64,000 nt of DNA from Kosakonia arachidis (GTDB taxonomy: Bacteria; Pseudomonadota; Gammaproteobacteria; Enterobacterales; Enterobacteriaceae). Positions 19,742 to 29,027 of the stretch are shown piece after piece (positions within the stretch are counted from its first letter, which is position 1; every line of letters begins with the position of its first letter). The stretch spans positions 124,001 through 188,000 of the forward strand of contig NZ_FPAU01000005.1 of assembly GCF_900116535.1 (NCBI RefSeq), written 5' to 3'. A program made the position numbers and the translations under genes. The notes beneath the pieces are model-generated. The model did not search any database. It was given only the letters and a program-made list of their open reading frames with translations, and was not told where the DNA came from.

Positions 19742-20929
19742 CTAAGCCGCATCGCCATGCGCCAGCGGCGCCAGCGCGGCAGGTAGTTGATGGAGCGTCT
19801 GCACCAGAGATTCTTTGCTGATTTCGCGAATCGATTTCGCACCGGTCAGCGTCATTGCCACTTTCATCTCTTTCTCGATCAGATCCAGCAAGTTCGTCAC
19901 ACCCTTACGGCCATGCGTTGCCAGTGCGTACAGATACGCACGGCCCAGCAGCACAGAATCAGCACCGAGCGCAATCATACGCACTACATCAAGACCGTTG
20001 CGAATGCCACTGTCAGCCAGAATGGTGATATCGCCTTTTACTGCATCGGCAATGGCCGGTAATGCACGGGCGGAAGAGAGCACACCATCTAACTGGCGGC
20101 CACCGTGGTTGGAAACCACAATACCATCAGCGCCGAAACGCACTGCATCGCGGGCATCTTCCGGATCGAGGATCCCTTTGATCACCATCGGACCGTCCCA
20201 GAATTCGCGGATCCACTCCAGGTCTTTCCAGGAAATAGAGGGATCAAAGTTTTTCGCAAGCCAGCCAATATAGTCTTCCAGCCCGGTCGGTTTGCCGAGA
20301 TAGGCGGAAATATTACCCAAATCATGCGGGCGACCATTCACCCCCACATCCCACGCCCATTGTGGATGAAATACCGATTGCACATAGCGGCGTAGGGCGG
20401 CATTGGGACCGCTCATTCCAGAATGGGCATCGCGGTAGCGCGCGCCGGGCGTCGGCATATCTACGGTGAAGACCAGCGTCGAACAGCCTGCAGCTTTTGC
20501 CCGCTCCAGCGCGTTACGCATAAAGCCGCGATCGCGCAGCACATAAAGCTGGAACCACATCGGGCGTTTGATGGTTGGCGCCACTTCTTCAATCGGGCAC
20601 ACCGAAACGGTGGAGAGAGTAAATGGAATGCCTTTCGCATCGGCAGCGCCTGCGGCCTGCACTTCGCCACGACGGGCATACATACCGCACAGTCCGACCG
20701 GCCCCAGCGCCACCGGCATACTGAGTTTCTCATTGAACAGTGTGGTGTCGAGGCTGAGTGTGGACATATCCTTCAACACTCGCTGGCGTAGCGCCACCTG
20801 TGACAAATCCTCCACGTTGCGGCGCAGGGTATATTCGGCATATGCGCCACCGTCGATATAGTGAAACAGAAATGGCGGCAAAATGCGTTTTGCCGCTGCG
20901 CGATAGTCACTGGCTGCGGAAATAATCAT
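19742..20929 (-). CDS. lldD: L-lactate dehydrogenase (quinone), FMN-dependent
   Basis: A 395-residue FMN-dependent alpha-hydroxyacid oxidase that oxidises L-lactate to pyruvate and feeds electrons to the respiratory chain. [30 protein letters not shown] is the standard N-terminus. The catalytic His lies in [11 protein letters not shown], and [21 protein letters not shown] binds the FMN phosphate. It is the last gene of lldPRD and its start overlaps the lldR stop by 4 bp. Confidence 0.98.
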   Translation of the reverse strand: MIISAASDYRAAAKRILPPFLFHYIDGGAYAEYTLRRNVEDLSQVALRQRVLKDMSTLSLDTTLFNEKLSMPVALGPVGLCGMYARRGEVQAAGAADAKGIPFTLSTVSVCPIEEVAPTIKRPMWFQLYVLRDRGFMRNALERAKAAGCSTLVFTVDMPTPGARYRDAHSGMSGPNAALRRYVQSVFHPQWAWDVGVNGRPHDLGNISAYLGKPTGLEDYIGWLAKNFDPSISWKDLEWIREFWDGPMVIKGILDPEDARDAVRFGADGIVVSNHGGRQLDGVLSSARALPAIADAVKGDITILADSGIRNGLDVVRMIALGADSVLLGRAYLYALATHGRKGVTNLLDLIEKEMKVAMTLTGAKSIREISKESLVQTLHQLPAALAPLAHGDAA

Positions 20930-21702
20930 GCTTTTTTCTCCCTTGAATGCGAATGCTGCTCGTCGGGCAGGCGGGTGATGCGCGCATGGCGGGCCCGATC
21001 TTCATCAAATTGTCGAATAGTGGTGTGTACAAAACCGAGGTGCGCCATCATCGCCTGACGCGCGCCATCAGCATCGCCCGCGAAAATAGCATCCATCACC
21101 GCGCGGTGCTGTTCGGTCAGACGGGCAAAAACGGGCGGCACGAGATACATGCGCTGGCGGCTCTGTTTTACTGAGGATTGCAGCAGATCGAAGAAGCCAC
21201 GCATGGTTTGCAGCAGCACTACGTTATGCGAGGCTTCCGCAATGGCGAGATGGAAACGCACATCCGCCTGTGACGCGAGATCGGGATCATCTGACTGCGA
21301 GGCGTCAAAGCACAGGGCAATCTTCTCTTTATCCGCTTCGGTGGCACGCATGGCGGCATGCCAGGCAGTACTGGCTTCAATGGCGTGACGGGCTTCAAGG
21401 ATATCAAAGCTGTAATCGGGATCGTCATTGAGCAGTGTTTTCAATGGCTGAACAATATTTTGTTCTGACCAGGTTTCGTGCTGCCAGCGAACAAACGTAC
21501 CACCGCCGCGACGGCTCAGTAGCACGCCTTCGCTGACCAGCTTCGCAAGGGCTTCACGCAACGAATTGCGCGAAATCCCAAGCTGTGCGGCCAGCTGGCG
21601 TTCGGCGGGCAGTTTCATACCCGCTTCCAGTTGTTGTTCAGCAATCAGCGCCCGAACGCGGTCTGCAACCTCGTCTACCAGGCGTCGGGGTAAAACTGTC
21701 AT
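20926..21702 (-). CDS. lldR: Lactate-responsive regulator LldR (GntR/FadR family)
   Basis: A 258-residue FadR-subfamily regulator. The winged helix-turn-helix (about 10-75) contains [26 protein letters not shown]. The all-helical FCD ligand domain follows, with metal-site candidates [20 protein letters not shown] and HRAVMDAI. It represses or activates lldPRD depending on lactate. It overlaps lldP and lldD by 4 bp each, and its two predicted operators lie upstream of lldP. Confidence 0.97.
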   Translation of the reverse strand: MTVLPRRLVDEVADRVRALIAEQQLEAGMKLPAERQLAAQLGISRNSLREALAKLVSEGVLLSRRGGGTFVRWQHETWSEQNIVQPLKTLLNDDPDYSFDILEARHAIEASTAWHAAMRATEADKEKIALCFDASQSDDPDLASQADVRFHLAIAEASHNVVLLQTMRGFFDLLQSSVKQSRQRMYLVPPVFARLTEQHRAVMDAIFAGDADGARQAMMAHLGFVHTTIRQFDEDRARHARITRLPDEQHSHSREKKA

Positions 21703-23354
21703 GGGATCATCCAGGTCAATACATAAGCCTGAAGTGTGGTGATCACACCCACCATGCAGGTGAAAATCAGGCTGTGTTTAACGGTAAAGCGGAACAGGTC
21801 AGACTCTTTGCCAACCAGTCCTACCGCCGCACAGGCAATGGCAATCGACTGTGGTGATATCATTTTGCCGGTGACGCCGCCGGTGGTGTTAGCGGCCACC
21901 ATCAGCACATCCGAGACGCCGATCTGCTGAGCAGCGGTCGCCTGCAGCGCGGCAAACAGCGCATTCGATGACGTGTCGGATCCGGTGAGAAATACCCCCA
22001 GCCAGCCGAGGAACGGCGAGAAGAAGGTGAAGGCGCTACCGGTATGTGCCAGCGCGAGCGCCAGCGTCGACGACAGCCCGGAATAGTTCGAGATAAATGC
22101 GAAGGCCAGCACCATACCGATCGAGTAAATCGGCAGTGCCAGATCTTTGAGCGTACTGACGAAGGTGCTAACCGCCTCTTTTGGCTTCATACGCAGCCAG
22201 ACAATCGACAGGATCGCCGCGAACAAAATGGCGGTGCCGGTTGCGGAGAACCAGTCGAATTTATACACCGCAGCATACGGCGTGGCGGCACTCACAACTG
22301 GCGGCATGCGGGCAACAAGCTTGTCGAGATGTGGCACGGAAATATTGAAGACCCAGTCATACAGCGCACCGCCTGGTGCAAACAGTGCTTTGAACGGCGG
22401 CACGCTCCACAGCGTGACAGTTGCCGTCAGGAACAGGAACGGCGACCAGGCGCGCAGAACCTGCCCGGCACTGTAGTGCGTGCGTTTTAAATCGAGAGCG
22501 ACCTGCGACGCGCCTATATCGCCAAAGCGGAAGATACGCACTGGCTGCCAGCGTTTCAGGAACAGCGTCAAACACACCAGTGAAACCAGCGATGAAATGA
22601 TATCCGGCAGTTCCGGGCCGATAAAGTTGGAGCTCAGATATTGGGTAACAGCAAATGAACCACCTGCCACCAGCACTGCAGGCCAGGTCTCTTTCACGCC
22701 ACGCCAGCCATCCATAATTGCCATGATCCAGAACAGCACGATAATGGTCAGGAATGGCAACTGGCGACCGACCATCTGGCCAATTTCAAAACTCTCCAGC
22801 CCGGTGACCTGGCCTGCGACCAGAATCGGAATACCCATCGCGCCAAATGCCACGGGCGCAGTATTTACAATCAGGCATAAGCCGGCAGCATACAGTGGAT
22901 TAAAGCCCAGCCCAACCAGCAATGCGGCGGTGATGGCCACCGGTGCGCCGAACCCGGCCGCCCCTTCGAGAAACGCGCCAAACGAGAAGCCAACAATCAG
23001 CATTTGCAGGCGCTGGTCGTGCGTAATTGAGAGGATTGATGAGCGGATAATGTCGAACTGCCCGGTTTTCACCGAAATCTTGTAGACAAATACTGCTGCC
23101 ACGATGATCCATGCAATGGGCCACAGGCCATAGAAGAAGCCGTAAGCTACTGAAGCAAGGGCGTGATCCACTGGCATCTTGTAAAACAGCAGCGCCACCG
23201 CAAGGGCGATGGCGACCGTCCAGCTCGCGGCCACGTAGCCTTTGAGCTTGAGTTTTATCAGAGCAAAAAAGAAAAACAGGATCGGTAGCGATGCGATCAA
23301 ACTCGATAGCCAGAGGTTCCCGGCGGGGTCGTAATTCTGTTGCCAGAGGCTCAT
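21699..23354 (-). CDS. lldP: L-lactate permease
   Basis: A 551-residue proton-coupled lactate/glycolate permease of the LctP family with about twelve to fourteen membrane segments. [22 protein letters not shown] and [31 protein letters not shown] are conserved. The frame opens at 23381, but [24 protein letters not shown] at 23354 reproduces the E. coli start and length. It is the first gene of lldPRD. Confidence 0.97.
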   Translation of the reverse strand: MSLWQQNYDPAGNLWLSSLIASLPILFFFFALIKLKLKGYVAASWTVAIALAVALLFYKMPVDHALASVAYGFFYGLWPIAWIIVAAVFVYKISVKTGQFDIIRSSILSITHDQRLQMLIVGFSFGAFLEGAAGFGAPVAITAALLVGLGFNPLYAAGLCLIVNTAPVAFGAMGIPILVAGQVTGLESFEIGQMVGRQLPFLTIIVLFWIMAIMDGWRGVKETWPAVLVAGGSFAVTQYLSSNFIGPELPDIISSLVSLVCLTLFLKRWQPVRIFRFGDIGASQVALDLKRTHYSAGQVLRAWSPFLFLTATVTLWSVPPFKALFAPGGALYDWVFNISVPHLDKLVARMPPVVSAATPYAAVYKFDWFSATGTAILFAAILSIVWLRMKPKEAVSTFVSTLKDLALPIYSIGMVLAFAFISNYSGLSSTLALALAHTGSAFTFFSPFLGWLGVFLTGSDTSSNALFAALQATAAQQIGVSDVLMVAANTTGGVTGKMISPQSIAIACAAVGLVGKESDLFRFTVKHSLIFTCMVGVITTLQAYVLTWMIP

Positions 23355-23431
23355 GCAGGTATCTCCAGAGAACCACAACAAAGCCGGTACGCGGTAAATC
23401 TGTGCTTAACTCTGCGTCACAAGTTTTGTAA

Positions 23432-23447
23432 AAGTGGTCCTGCCAAT
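23432..23447 (-). promoter_or_regulatory. LldR operator O2 (downstream)
   Basis: ATTGGCAGGACCACTT on the minus strand is an imperfect copy of the palindrome at 23558-23574. It lies about 80 bp before the lldP start. The centre-to-centre distance to the upstream copy is about 126 bp, matching the published O1/O2 spacing in E. coli lldPRD (-105 and +22) as I recall it. Confidence 0.75.
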
Positions 23448-23557
23448 GTGATGGTGTAGGGTTGGTGATAACGAATGGTTATCCAGATGTTGCATTTGAG
23501 CAATGGCTATGTGACAGGATTTGATGGATCTGTGAAGCAGGGAGAAAGTCAAAGTGG

Positions 23558-23574
23558 AATTGGTAGGGCCAATT
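23558..23574 (-). promoter_or_regulatory. LldR operator O1 (upstream)
   Basis: AATTGGTAGGGCCAATT is a near-perfect palindrome of the LldR type. It pairs with the weaker site at 23432-23447 so that a dimer bound at each could loop the lldP promoter. Confidence 0.8.
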
Positions 23575-23618
23575 TAGGTCGCCCCTCCGCGCTCAGTACG
23601 CGACAAGGGCGATACCGT

Positions 23619-23981
23619 TTAGAATTCGTTTTTGGCAAAGCCAGTCATTACGTCGAGATCCATTTCGCGGCCCAATGCTGTCATGGGGTGCACAACCACC
23701 AGCCCACGAATGCTTTTTTTCAGCTTACCGAGATCGGCCTGCTCTTTTTTGCTGATGGCGCGTCTGAACGGCATTTTCAGAAGTTTTTGCGCTTCTTTGC
23801 TCAGTTTCTGACTGTGCTGCTCGCGCAGGCGGGCAATTTCCGTCTCCAGTGTGGCTTTCTCTTTTTCCAGTTCGGCGTATTTCTCTGCCGCATCGACTAA
23901 AGAGAGGTCAGCCTGCTGGTGGTGAATCGCATCGAGGCGGTCGCTCAGGCGCTTGATTTCGTTCTTTTCAACGTCTTTCAT
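23619..23981 (-). CDS. yibL: Ribosome-associated protein YibL
   Basis: A 120-residue highly charged helical protein. Residues about 1-65 form a predicted coiled coil ([21 protein letters not shown] onward), followed by [16 protein letters not shown]. It matches E. coli YibL, which is reported with ribosomal fractions but has no defined role. The frame is open to 24011, but [18 protein letters not shown] at 23981 is the conserved start. It lies downstream of mtlR. Confidence 0.92.
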   Translation of the reverse strand: MKDVEKNEIKRLSDRLDAIHHQQADLSLVDAAEKYAELEKEKATLETEIARLREQHSQKLSKEAQKLLKMPFRRAISKKEQADLGKLKKSIRGLVVVHPMTALGREMDLDVMTGFAKNEF

Positions 23982-24034
23982 GGTGCTCAGTTTTGTTGGG
24001 GGAAAATGCAAGGATACAACATTTGCGGCGGCGC

Positions 24035-24580
24035 TTACTTATGGAATGCCTTTTTTAAGCTGATGCGGGAAATCAGCTCAGTCAATGAAAGCACCATGGT
24101 AGAGCGCACCACTTGCTGGTAGCGCTGTTTCTGCATGGCGAACAGATCGGCATCGCTGGTATCAAATTGCGGGGTTAGTGGCAGGGCTGCCACGCAATGC
24201 AGTTCGCCAAACGGACCGAGAATTTCATCGTCGGTAAAGGCATATTCCGTGCCGTCGTGATTCAGCTCTTCACGGAGTGCCATCAGGAGCTCCGCGTCTT
24301 CGTACTCCGCCCGGGAAATCACGCCCAGGCCGTAAATCAACTTCAGCCGCACAGATAAATTGCCCAGCGGTCCATCTCCGTCAAGCAGCGGCTCTACAGC
24401 ATATTTCACCGCGTAGTCATCTTTGCGGAATACCTGCAATACCAGAATATTGATGGCTTCATTGAGCAGTTCAACGGCAGCAATCAAAAAGCTTCGTACG
24501 GTTTTGCCCGCATTCAGACGCTCGAGTACACGGTTTTCGAAAGCCTGCGTTTGTTCCATTATTGCCTGCATATCTGACAA
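24035..24580 (-). CDS. mtlR: Mannitol operon repressor MtlR
   Basis: A 181-residue MtlR protein, the regulator that dampens mtlADR expression. The core [25 protein letters not shown] and [15 protein letters not shown] end are conserved. E. coli MtlR has about 14 extra N-terminal residues before LSDMQA. Here the in-frame upstream sequence has no ATG between the mtlD stop and the gene. The start is either TTG at 24580 or ATG at 24571, neither with a good ribosome site. Translation may depend on coupling to mtlD, which ends 40 bp upstream. Confidence 0.92.
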   Translation of the reverse strand: MSDMQAIMEQTQAFENRVLERLNAGKTVRSFLIAAVELLNEAINILVLQVFRKDDYAVKYAVEPLLDGDGPLGNLSVRLKLIYGLGVISRAEYEDAELLMALREELNHDGTEYAFTDDEILGPFGELHCVAALPLTPQFDTSDADLFAMQKQRYQQVVRSTMVLSLTELISRISLKKAFHK

Positions 24581-24591
24581 TTTCGTTAACT

Positions 24592-24610
24592 GGCGCGGGA
24601 TCCCCGCGCC
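24592..24610 (-). terminator. GC-rich hairpin between mtlD and mtlR
   Basis: GGCGCGGG and CCCGCGCC form a perfect 8-bp stem with a 3-nt loop, 10 bases after the mtlD stop. There is no T tract, so it more likely stabilises mtlAD mRNA or attenuates mtlR than fully terminates transcription. Confidence 0.5.
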
Positions 24611-24620
24611 AAAACCGGCA

Positions 24621-25769
24621 TCATGCCTTTGCGTTATATGCGTCGATGGCTTCGGTAATTACCGGGCTGTTGGCATCCAGGCCGGAAATTTGCGCCAGCG
24701 CTGCCTGCGGGCCTTTCTCTTCGATAAGCTGTGCCAGTTCTTGCGCCTGCGGATCCTGCTCGCTGCGGTAGTGCATCGCGGCGGCGATACCTTTTACCAG
24801 GTTTGCGTGCGGCAGGTTGTACTCCAGCGTGCCGAGCAGCGGTTTAATCAGACGGTCACCGGCGCTCAGTTTACGCAGCGGCTGACGGCCAACGCGTTCC
24901 ACATCGTCTTTCAGCCACGGGTTTTCAAAACGGCCGAGGATTTTCTGAATGTACGCAGCATGCTTTTCGGGATCGAAGCCATAACGCTTGATCAGTACCT
25001 CGCCGCTCTCTTCCATCGCGCCCTTCACCACGGCGCGAATAGCGTCGTCGAGGATGGCATCACGAATGGTCTGATGGCCAGTCTGTTTTCCAAGGTACGC
25101 GGTTATAGCATGCCCGGTATTCAGCGTGAAGAGCTTGCGCTCAACAAATGCCATTAGGTTATCGGTTAACTCCATTCCTGGAATGACCGGCAGGGCACCT
25201 TTGAACTGCGTTTTATCAACAATCCACTCGCTGAAGGTTTCCACGGTCACTTCCAGCGGATCGTTAGTTGCGGATTCCGCTGGCGGAACGATACGGTCAA
25301 CGGCCGAGTCGACAAAGCCGACATGCTCTTCTACCCACGCTTTATCGGCATCGGCCAGTGCGGCAATAACATGGCCTTTCAGTTGGGTGGTGCCGCGTAC
25401 CATGTTTTCACAGGCAATGATATTCAGCGGCGTGTTGATGCCCTGCGCTTTGCGCTTCGCCAGACCTTTGGCAATCGCCGGAGCGATGCGCTCCAGAACA
25501 ACCGGTCCCACGGCAGTGGTAACCAGGTCGACGTGCGCAATCAGGTCAATCACTTCATCACCGATGCTGCTGACAGCGTTGACGCCGGAAACGGTATCAA
25601 TCTGCTGTTTTTCTCCCACAACATGAACCTGATAACTATGACGGGCATTCAGGGCATCAAGCACGACCTGATTCACATCGGCGAATGTCAGTTCAATCCC
25701 CGCGTCGGCAAGCAGTTTGCCGATAAAACCACGTCCGATATTACCTGCGCCAAAATGTAATGCTTTCAT
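24621..25769 (-). CDS. mtlD: Mannitol-1-phosphate 5-dehydrogenase
   Basis: A 382-residue polyol dehydrogenase that oxidises mannitol 1-phosphate to fructose 6-phosphate with NAD+. [17 protein letters not shown] is the Rossmann motif. The catalytic Lys region lies in [20 protein letters not shown]. The frame is open to 25820, but the ATG at 25769 gives the canonical length and N-terminus. It is the second gene of mtlADR. Confidence 0.97.
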   Translation of the reverse strand: MKALHFGAGNIGRGFIGKLLADAGIELTFADVNQVVLDALNARHSYQVHVVGEKQQIDTVSGVNAVSSIGDEVIDLIAHVDLVTTAVGPVVLERIAPAIAKGLAKRKAQGINTPLNIIACENMVRGTTQLKGHVIAALADADKAWVEEHVGFVDSAVDRIVPPAESATNDPLEVTVETFSEWIVDKTQFKGALPVIPGMELTDNLMAFVERKLFTLNTGHAITAYLGKQTGHQTIRDAILDDAIRAVVKGAMEESGEVLIKRYGFDPEKHAAYIQKILGRFENPWLKDDVERVGRQPLRKLSAGDRLIKPLLGTLEYNLPHANLVKGIAAAMHYRSEQDPQAQELAQLIEEKGPQAALAQISGLDANSPVITEAIDAYNAKA

Positions 25770-25797
25770 AAAATTAACCTTCATAAATGTTTTACCC

Positions 25798-25861
25798 GAG
25801 AGGGCCTGGGTGAAGAACACATATCGTTCTCCTCACCCTGACCCTCTCCCCGAAGGGAGAG
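25798..25861. repeat. Composite inverted-repeat element in the mtlA-mtlD spacer
   Basis: GAGAGGGCCTGGGTGA (25798-25813) is an imperfect inverted copy (14 of 16) of TCACCCTGACCCTCTC (25833-25848). The second arm continues into a tight hairpin, CTCTCCC-CGAA-GGGAGAG (25844-25861). The CTCACCCTGACCCTCTCCC motif is a familiar dispersed intergenic repeat in Enterobacter/Klebsiella-type genomes. Here it lies inside an operon. Confidence 0.6.
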
Positions 25862-25864
25862 TAC

Positions 25865-25897
25865 AAAAGCCCGGTAAGCATTTGCCACCGGGCTTTG
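25865..25897 (-). terminator. Hairpin after mtlA (partial terminator)
   Basis: AAAGCCCGGT (25866-25875) pairs with ACCGGGCTTT (25887-25896). On the minus strand the stem ends in a short T run. As it lies between mtlA and mtlD, it probably reduces readthrough to mtlD or protects the mtlA 3' end. Confidence 0.65.
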
Positions 25898-25901
25898 TTG
25901 A

Positions 25902-27812
25902 TTACTTGTTCAGTAACGCCAGCACTTCCTCAACGCTGGAAGTCTGAGCCAAGCGTTCAATGACCGTCTCATCATCCAGTGCGTTGGTCAGGCTGGTGAT
26001 AACCTGGATATGCTCGTTGTTACGCGCGGCGATACCGATGACCAGACGGGCTATGTCATCTTCTTCTTCGCCGAAACGCACACCTTGCGGATACTGGCAG
26101 AAAACCACGCCAGTTTTGAGTACACGGTCTTTGGCTTCCACCGTACCGTGCGGAACAGCGATTGACTCACCCAGATAAGTAGGGGTCAGTTTTTCACGAT
26201 CCAGCATCGCTTGCACATACTCCGGCTCAACATAGCCGCCTTTCACCAGCTGCTCTCCGGCAAAACGAATCGCTTCTTCTTTGGTGTTCGCGCTGCGGCC
26301 AAGGAAGATGTTCTCTGCGCCCAGTTTGAACAGATTGCTGTCTGCCTCATCAAAGCTGTCTTTCAGGCTGGTTGTCACCTTTGCTTCGTTGTCTGTGTGG
26401 CGCTGTGCCGCAACCAGACGTTCAGTCAGGCTGGTGTACAGGCCACTGTCGAGGAAGTTAGTCAGCGAAATATGCTGCGCCTGCGGTACCTGACGCATTG
26501 CACGTTCTGTCAGATCGCGGTGCGTGATCACCAGGTCGACATCCGGCGGCAGGCTGTTAATTGCGCTGTTCGTCACCGAGATATTGGTCAGCCCAGCATC
26601 CTGCACTTTCTTACGCAGTACGCCTGCCCCCATGGCGCTGGAACCCATACCGGCATCACAGGCCACGATGATTTTACGAACATGGCTCAGGTCATTGGTG
26701 ACATCGCCAGCCGACAGCGGAGTTGCGCCTTTGGACTCGGCTTTCATGTCATGCACGCGACGGGTAGCCGCTTCGATATCTTCATCTTCTTCTTTCACTT
26801 TGCTGGTTTTCAGCAGGATAGAAGAGATAACGAAGGAGACGACCAGTGCAGCCAGAATCGCCGTGATGTTAGCGAAGTAAGAGCCTTTCGGCGTCATCGC
26901 CAGCACCGCCAGGATGGAACCCGGAGAAGCCGGAGAAACCAGACCGCCGTTCAGCACGCTCAGGGTGAACACGCCAGTCATACCGCCGAGGATTACCGCC
27001 AGCAGCAGACGCGGGTTCATCAGCACATACGGGAAGTAAATTTCGTGGATACCACCCAGGAAGTGGATGATTGCCGCGCCGCCCGCAGACTGTTTCGCGC
27101 TGCCACGGCCGAAGAGCATATACGCCATCAGCACACCCATACCTGGACCCGGGTTTGCTTCGATCAGGAAGAAGATGGACTTGCCGAGTTCATGAGACTG
27201 CTGAATACCCAGTGGCGAGAAGATGCCATGGTTGATGGCGTTGTTGAGGAACAGGATTTTCGCCGGTTCAACAAAGATGGACGCCAGCGGCAGCATGTCA
27301 TGAACAACCATGAAGTTAACGCCCGCAGCCAATGCTTTGGACAGCACTTCTACGGCAGGGCCGATGCCAAGGAATGCCAGAATGGCGAGGATCATACCGA
27401 TGATGCCAGCAGAGAAGTTGTTCACCAGCATTTCGAAACCGGATTTGATCTTGCCGTCTACGGCAGCGTCAAATTTCTTGATGCAGTAGCCGCCAAGCGG
27501 TCCAGCAATCATCGCACCGAGGAACATCGGCATATCAGCACCGACGATAACCCCCATTGTGGTGATAGCACCCACTACGCCGCCGCGATCACCACCAACC
27601 AGACGACCACCGGTGAAACCGATGAGCAGCGGTAGCAAATACGTAATCATGGGGCCGACGAGTTTCGCCAGCGTCTCGTTTGGTAACCACCCTGTAGGAA
27701 TAAACAATGCGGTAATGATACCCCACGCGATAAACGCGCCGATGTTGGGCATCACCATATTGCTGAGAAAACGACCAAAGCTTTGCACCTTGATCTTGAT
27801 ATCGGATGACAT
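25902..27812 (-). CDS. mtlA: PTS mannitol-specific EIICBA
   Basis: A 636-residue PTS permease that imports mannitol as mannitol 1-phosphate. The membrane EIIC domain (about 1-340) contains HFLGGIHEIYFPYV. The EIIB domain has the phosphocysteine in ACDAGMGSSAMGAG near residue 384. The EIIA domain has the phosphohistidine in YLGESIAVPHGT near 554. All three active sites are intact. It is the first gene of mtlADR, with AAGGGG upstream of the ATG and multiple CRP sites beyond. Confidence 0.98.
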   Translation of the reverse strand: MSSDIKIKVQSFGRFLSNMVMPNIGAFIAWGIITALFIPTGWLPNETLAKLVGPMITYLLPLLIGFTGGRLVGGDRGGVVGAITTMGVIVGADMPMFLGAMIAGPLGGYCIKKFDAAVDGKIKSGFEMLVNNFSAGIIGMILAILAFLGIGPAVEVLSKALAAGVNFMVVHDMLPLASIFVEPAKILFLNNAINHGIFSPLGIQQSHELGKSIFFLIEANPGPGMGVLMAYMLFGRGSAKQSAGGAAIIHFLGGIHEIYFPYVLMNPRLLLAVILGGMTGVFTLSVLNGGLVSPASPGSILAVLAMTPKGSYFANITAILAALVVSFVISSILLKTSKVKEEDEDIEAATRRVHDMKAESKGATPLSAGDVTNDLSHVRKIIVACDAGMGSSAMGAGVLRKKVQDAGLTNISVTNSAINSLPPDVDLVITHRDLTERAMRQVPQAQHISLTNFLDSGLYTSLTERLVAAQRHTDNEAKVTTSLKDSFDEADSNLFKLGAENIFLGRSANTKEEAIRFAGEQLVKGGYVEPEYVQAMLDREKLTPTYLGESIAVPHGTVEAKDRVLKTGVVFCQYPQGVRFGEEEDDIARLVIGIAARNNEHIQVITSLTNALDDETVIERLAQTSSVEEVLALLNK

Positions 27813-27958
27813 AAAACACCCCTTCTTATGTTTACTATCGCACAGGCCGGAAGCCCGAGGTTTGTTGTTAACGTGGCGGCAGAGGTAGCCGGACCTGGGT
27901 TATCTGTGAGGCGAAATCTCGCACCGAATTGCCTAACTGTCCAGACGATGACCTTTAA

Positions 27959-28178
27959 TGTGATCTTGATCACGCAAATGTGGGGGATATCTCGCTTATT
28001 AGCGTGATTTACATCACAAAAAATCAGTGTAAAAAAAGAACAACGGATAAAAACCGAACGCTTATGGGGGTTTAATGTGATTATGATCACATTTTGTCAT
28101 GGCTATTTTGTTATTTATTTGTGATCCAAATCACAAGATATTTTTGCCGGGAGTTTTCCGAGTGTGATCACCAGCAAA
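27959..28178 (-). promoter_or_regulatory. Array of CRP sites upstream of mtlA
   Basis: Four clear TGTGA-N6-TCACA-type sites lie at 27959-27974 (GTGATCTTGATCAC core), 28003-28018 (GTGATTTACATCAC core), 28076-28091 (perfect TGTGATTATGATCACA) and 28120-28135 (perfect TGTGATCCAAATCACA). A fifth, half-conserved site begins TGTGATCACC at 28163. Centres are about 44, 73, 44 and 43 bp apart, all near whole helical turns. Five CRP sites are also described for the E. coli mtl promoter. The 514-bp gap to yibF holds no other gene that I can see. Confidence 0.85.
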
Positions 28179-28326
28179 CTGTCTTTTTACAATCAGGACA
28201 ACCTGTAACTTCCTTTCAGGCAGTATGGCGAAGCTTAATTTAGTATCGGAAGTTTTCACGTTGATGAACCAATTTACGACGACTAGTACATAATTAACTT
28301 TTTGTTGGCAAAAAAGGACCCAAAAA

Positions 28327-28935
28327 ATGAAACTTATCGGCAGCTACACCAGCCCTTTTGTCCGCAAAATCTCCGTGATGCTGCTGGAAAAGGGGATCAC
28401 CTTTGAATTTATCAACGAGCAGCCCTACAACGCGATCAATGGCGTAGCGCACTACAACCCGCTCGGTAAGGTCCCCGCGCTGATTACAGATGAGGGTGAA
28501 GTCTGGTTCGACTCGCCGATCATCGCGCAGTACATTGAGTTACTAGGTATCGCACCGGCGTTATTACCGACGGAGCCTGTGGCTGCGCTGAAAATCCGCC
28601 AACTGGAAGCGCTGGCCGACGGCATTATGGATGCTGCGCTGTTTTCGGTGCGTGAACTGGCACGCCCGGTTGAGCAGCAATCGCAAAGCGAGCTGCTGCG
28701 CCAGCGGGAGAAAGTTTCGCAAGGTCTGGATACGCTGGAACGCTACCTGCAAGAGGGAACGCTCAGCGTGGAAACGCTGAACCTGGCGACCATTGCTATT
28801 GCCTGCGCGATTGGTTATCTCAACTTCCGCCACGTCTCGCCGGGCTGGTGCGTGAATCGCCCGCTGCTGGTGAAGCTGGTTGAGAACCTCTTCCAGCGTG
28901 AAAGTTTCGCCCGTACGGAGCCGCCAAAGGCCTGA
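28327..28935 (+). CDS. yibF: Glutathione S-transferase family protein YibF
   Basis: A 202-residue GST-like protein. It has an N-terminal thioredoxin fold ([28 protein letters not shown], then the [10 protein letters not shown] helix) and an all-helical C-terminal domain. The SPFVRK loop follows the beta-class GST pattern. It is the orthologue of E. coli YibF, which binds glutathione but has no known substrate. AAAGGA precedes the ATG. It lies just upstream of selAB. Confidence 0.94.
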   Translation: MKLIGSYTSPFVRKISVMLLEKGITFEFINEQPYNAINGVAHYNPLGKVPALITDEGEVWFDSPIIAQYIELLGIAPALLPTEPVAALKIRQLEALADGIMDAALFSVRELARPVEQQSQSELLRQREKVSQGLDTLERYLQEGTLSVETLNLATIAIACAIGYLNFRHVSPGWCVNRPLLVKLVENLFQRESFARTEPPKA

Positions 28936-28973
28936 TAAGCATGGTGTCGGCCTGCGCAAAGTCGCTGTACAAT

Positions 28974-29004
28974 CCCCTCACGTCAATCCCCCTGACGAGA
29001 GGGG
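28974..29004 (+). promoter_or_regulatory. Leader hairpin upstream of selA
   Basis: CCCCTCACGTCA (28974-28985) pairs with TGACGAGAGGGG (28993-29004) with a single A-A mismatch, 23 bases before the selA ATG. E. coli selAB mRNA carries a SECIS-like leader element that SelB binds for feedback control. This hairpin occupies the same place, but its loop lacks the GGUC typical of SECIS, so it may be structural only. Confidence 0.45.
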
Positions 29005-29027
29005 GCAACTTATAGCCAGGCCTTTTC

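Noticed and set aside
26211-27635. 474-codon plus-strand frame inside mtlA
   Set aside because: Antisense shadow of mtlA, rich in His, Gln and Arg with no domain.
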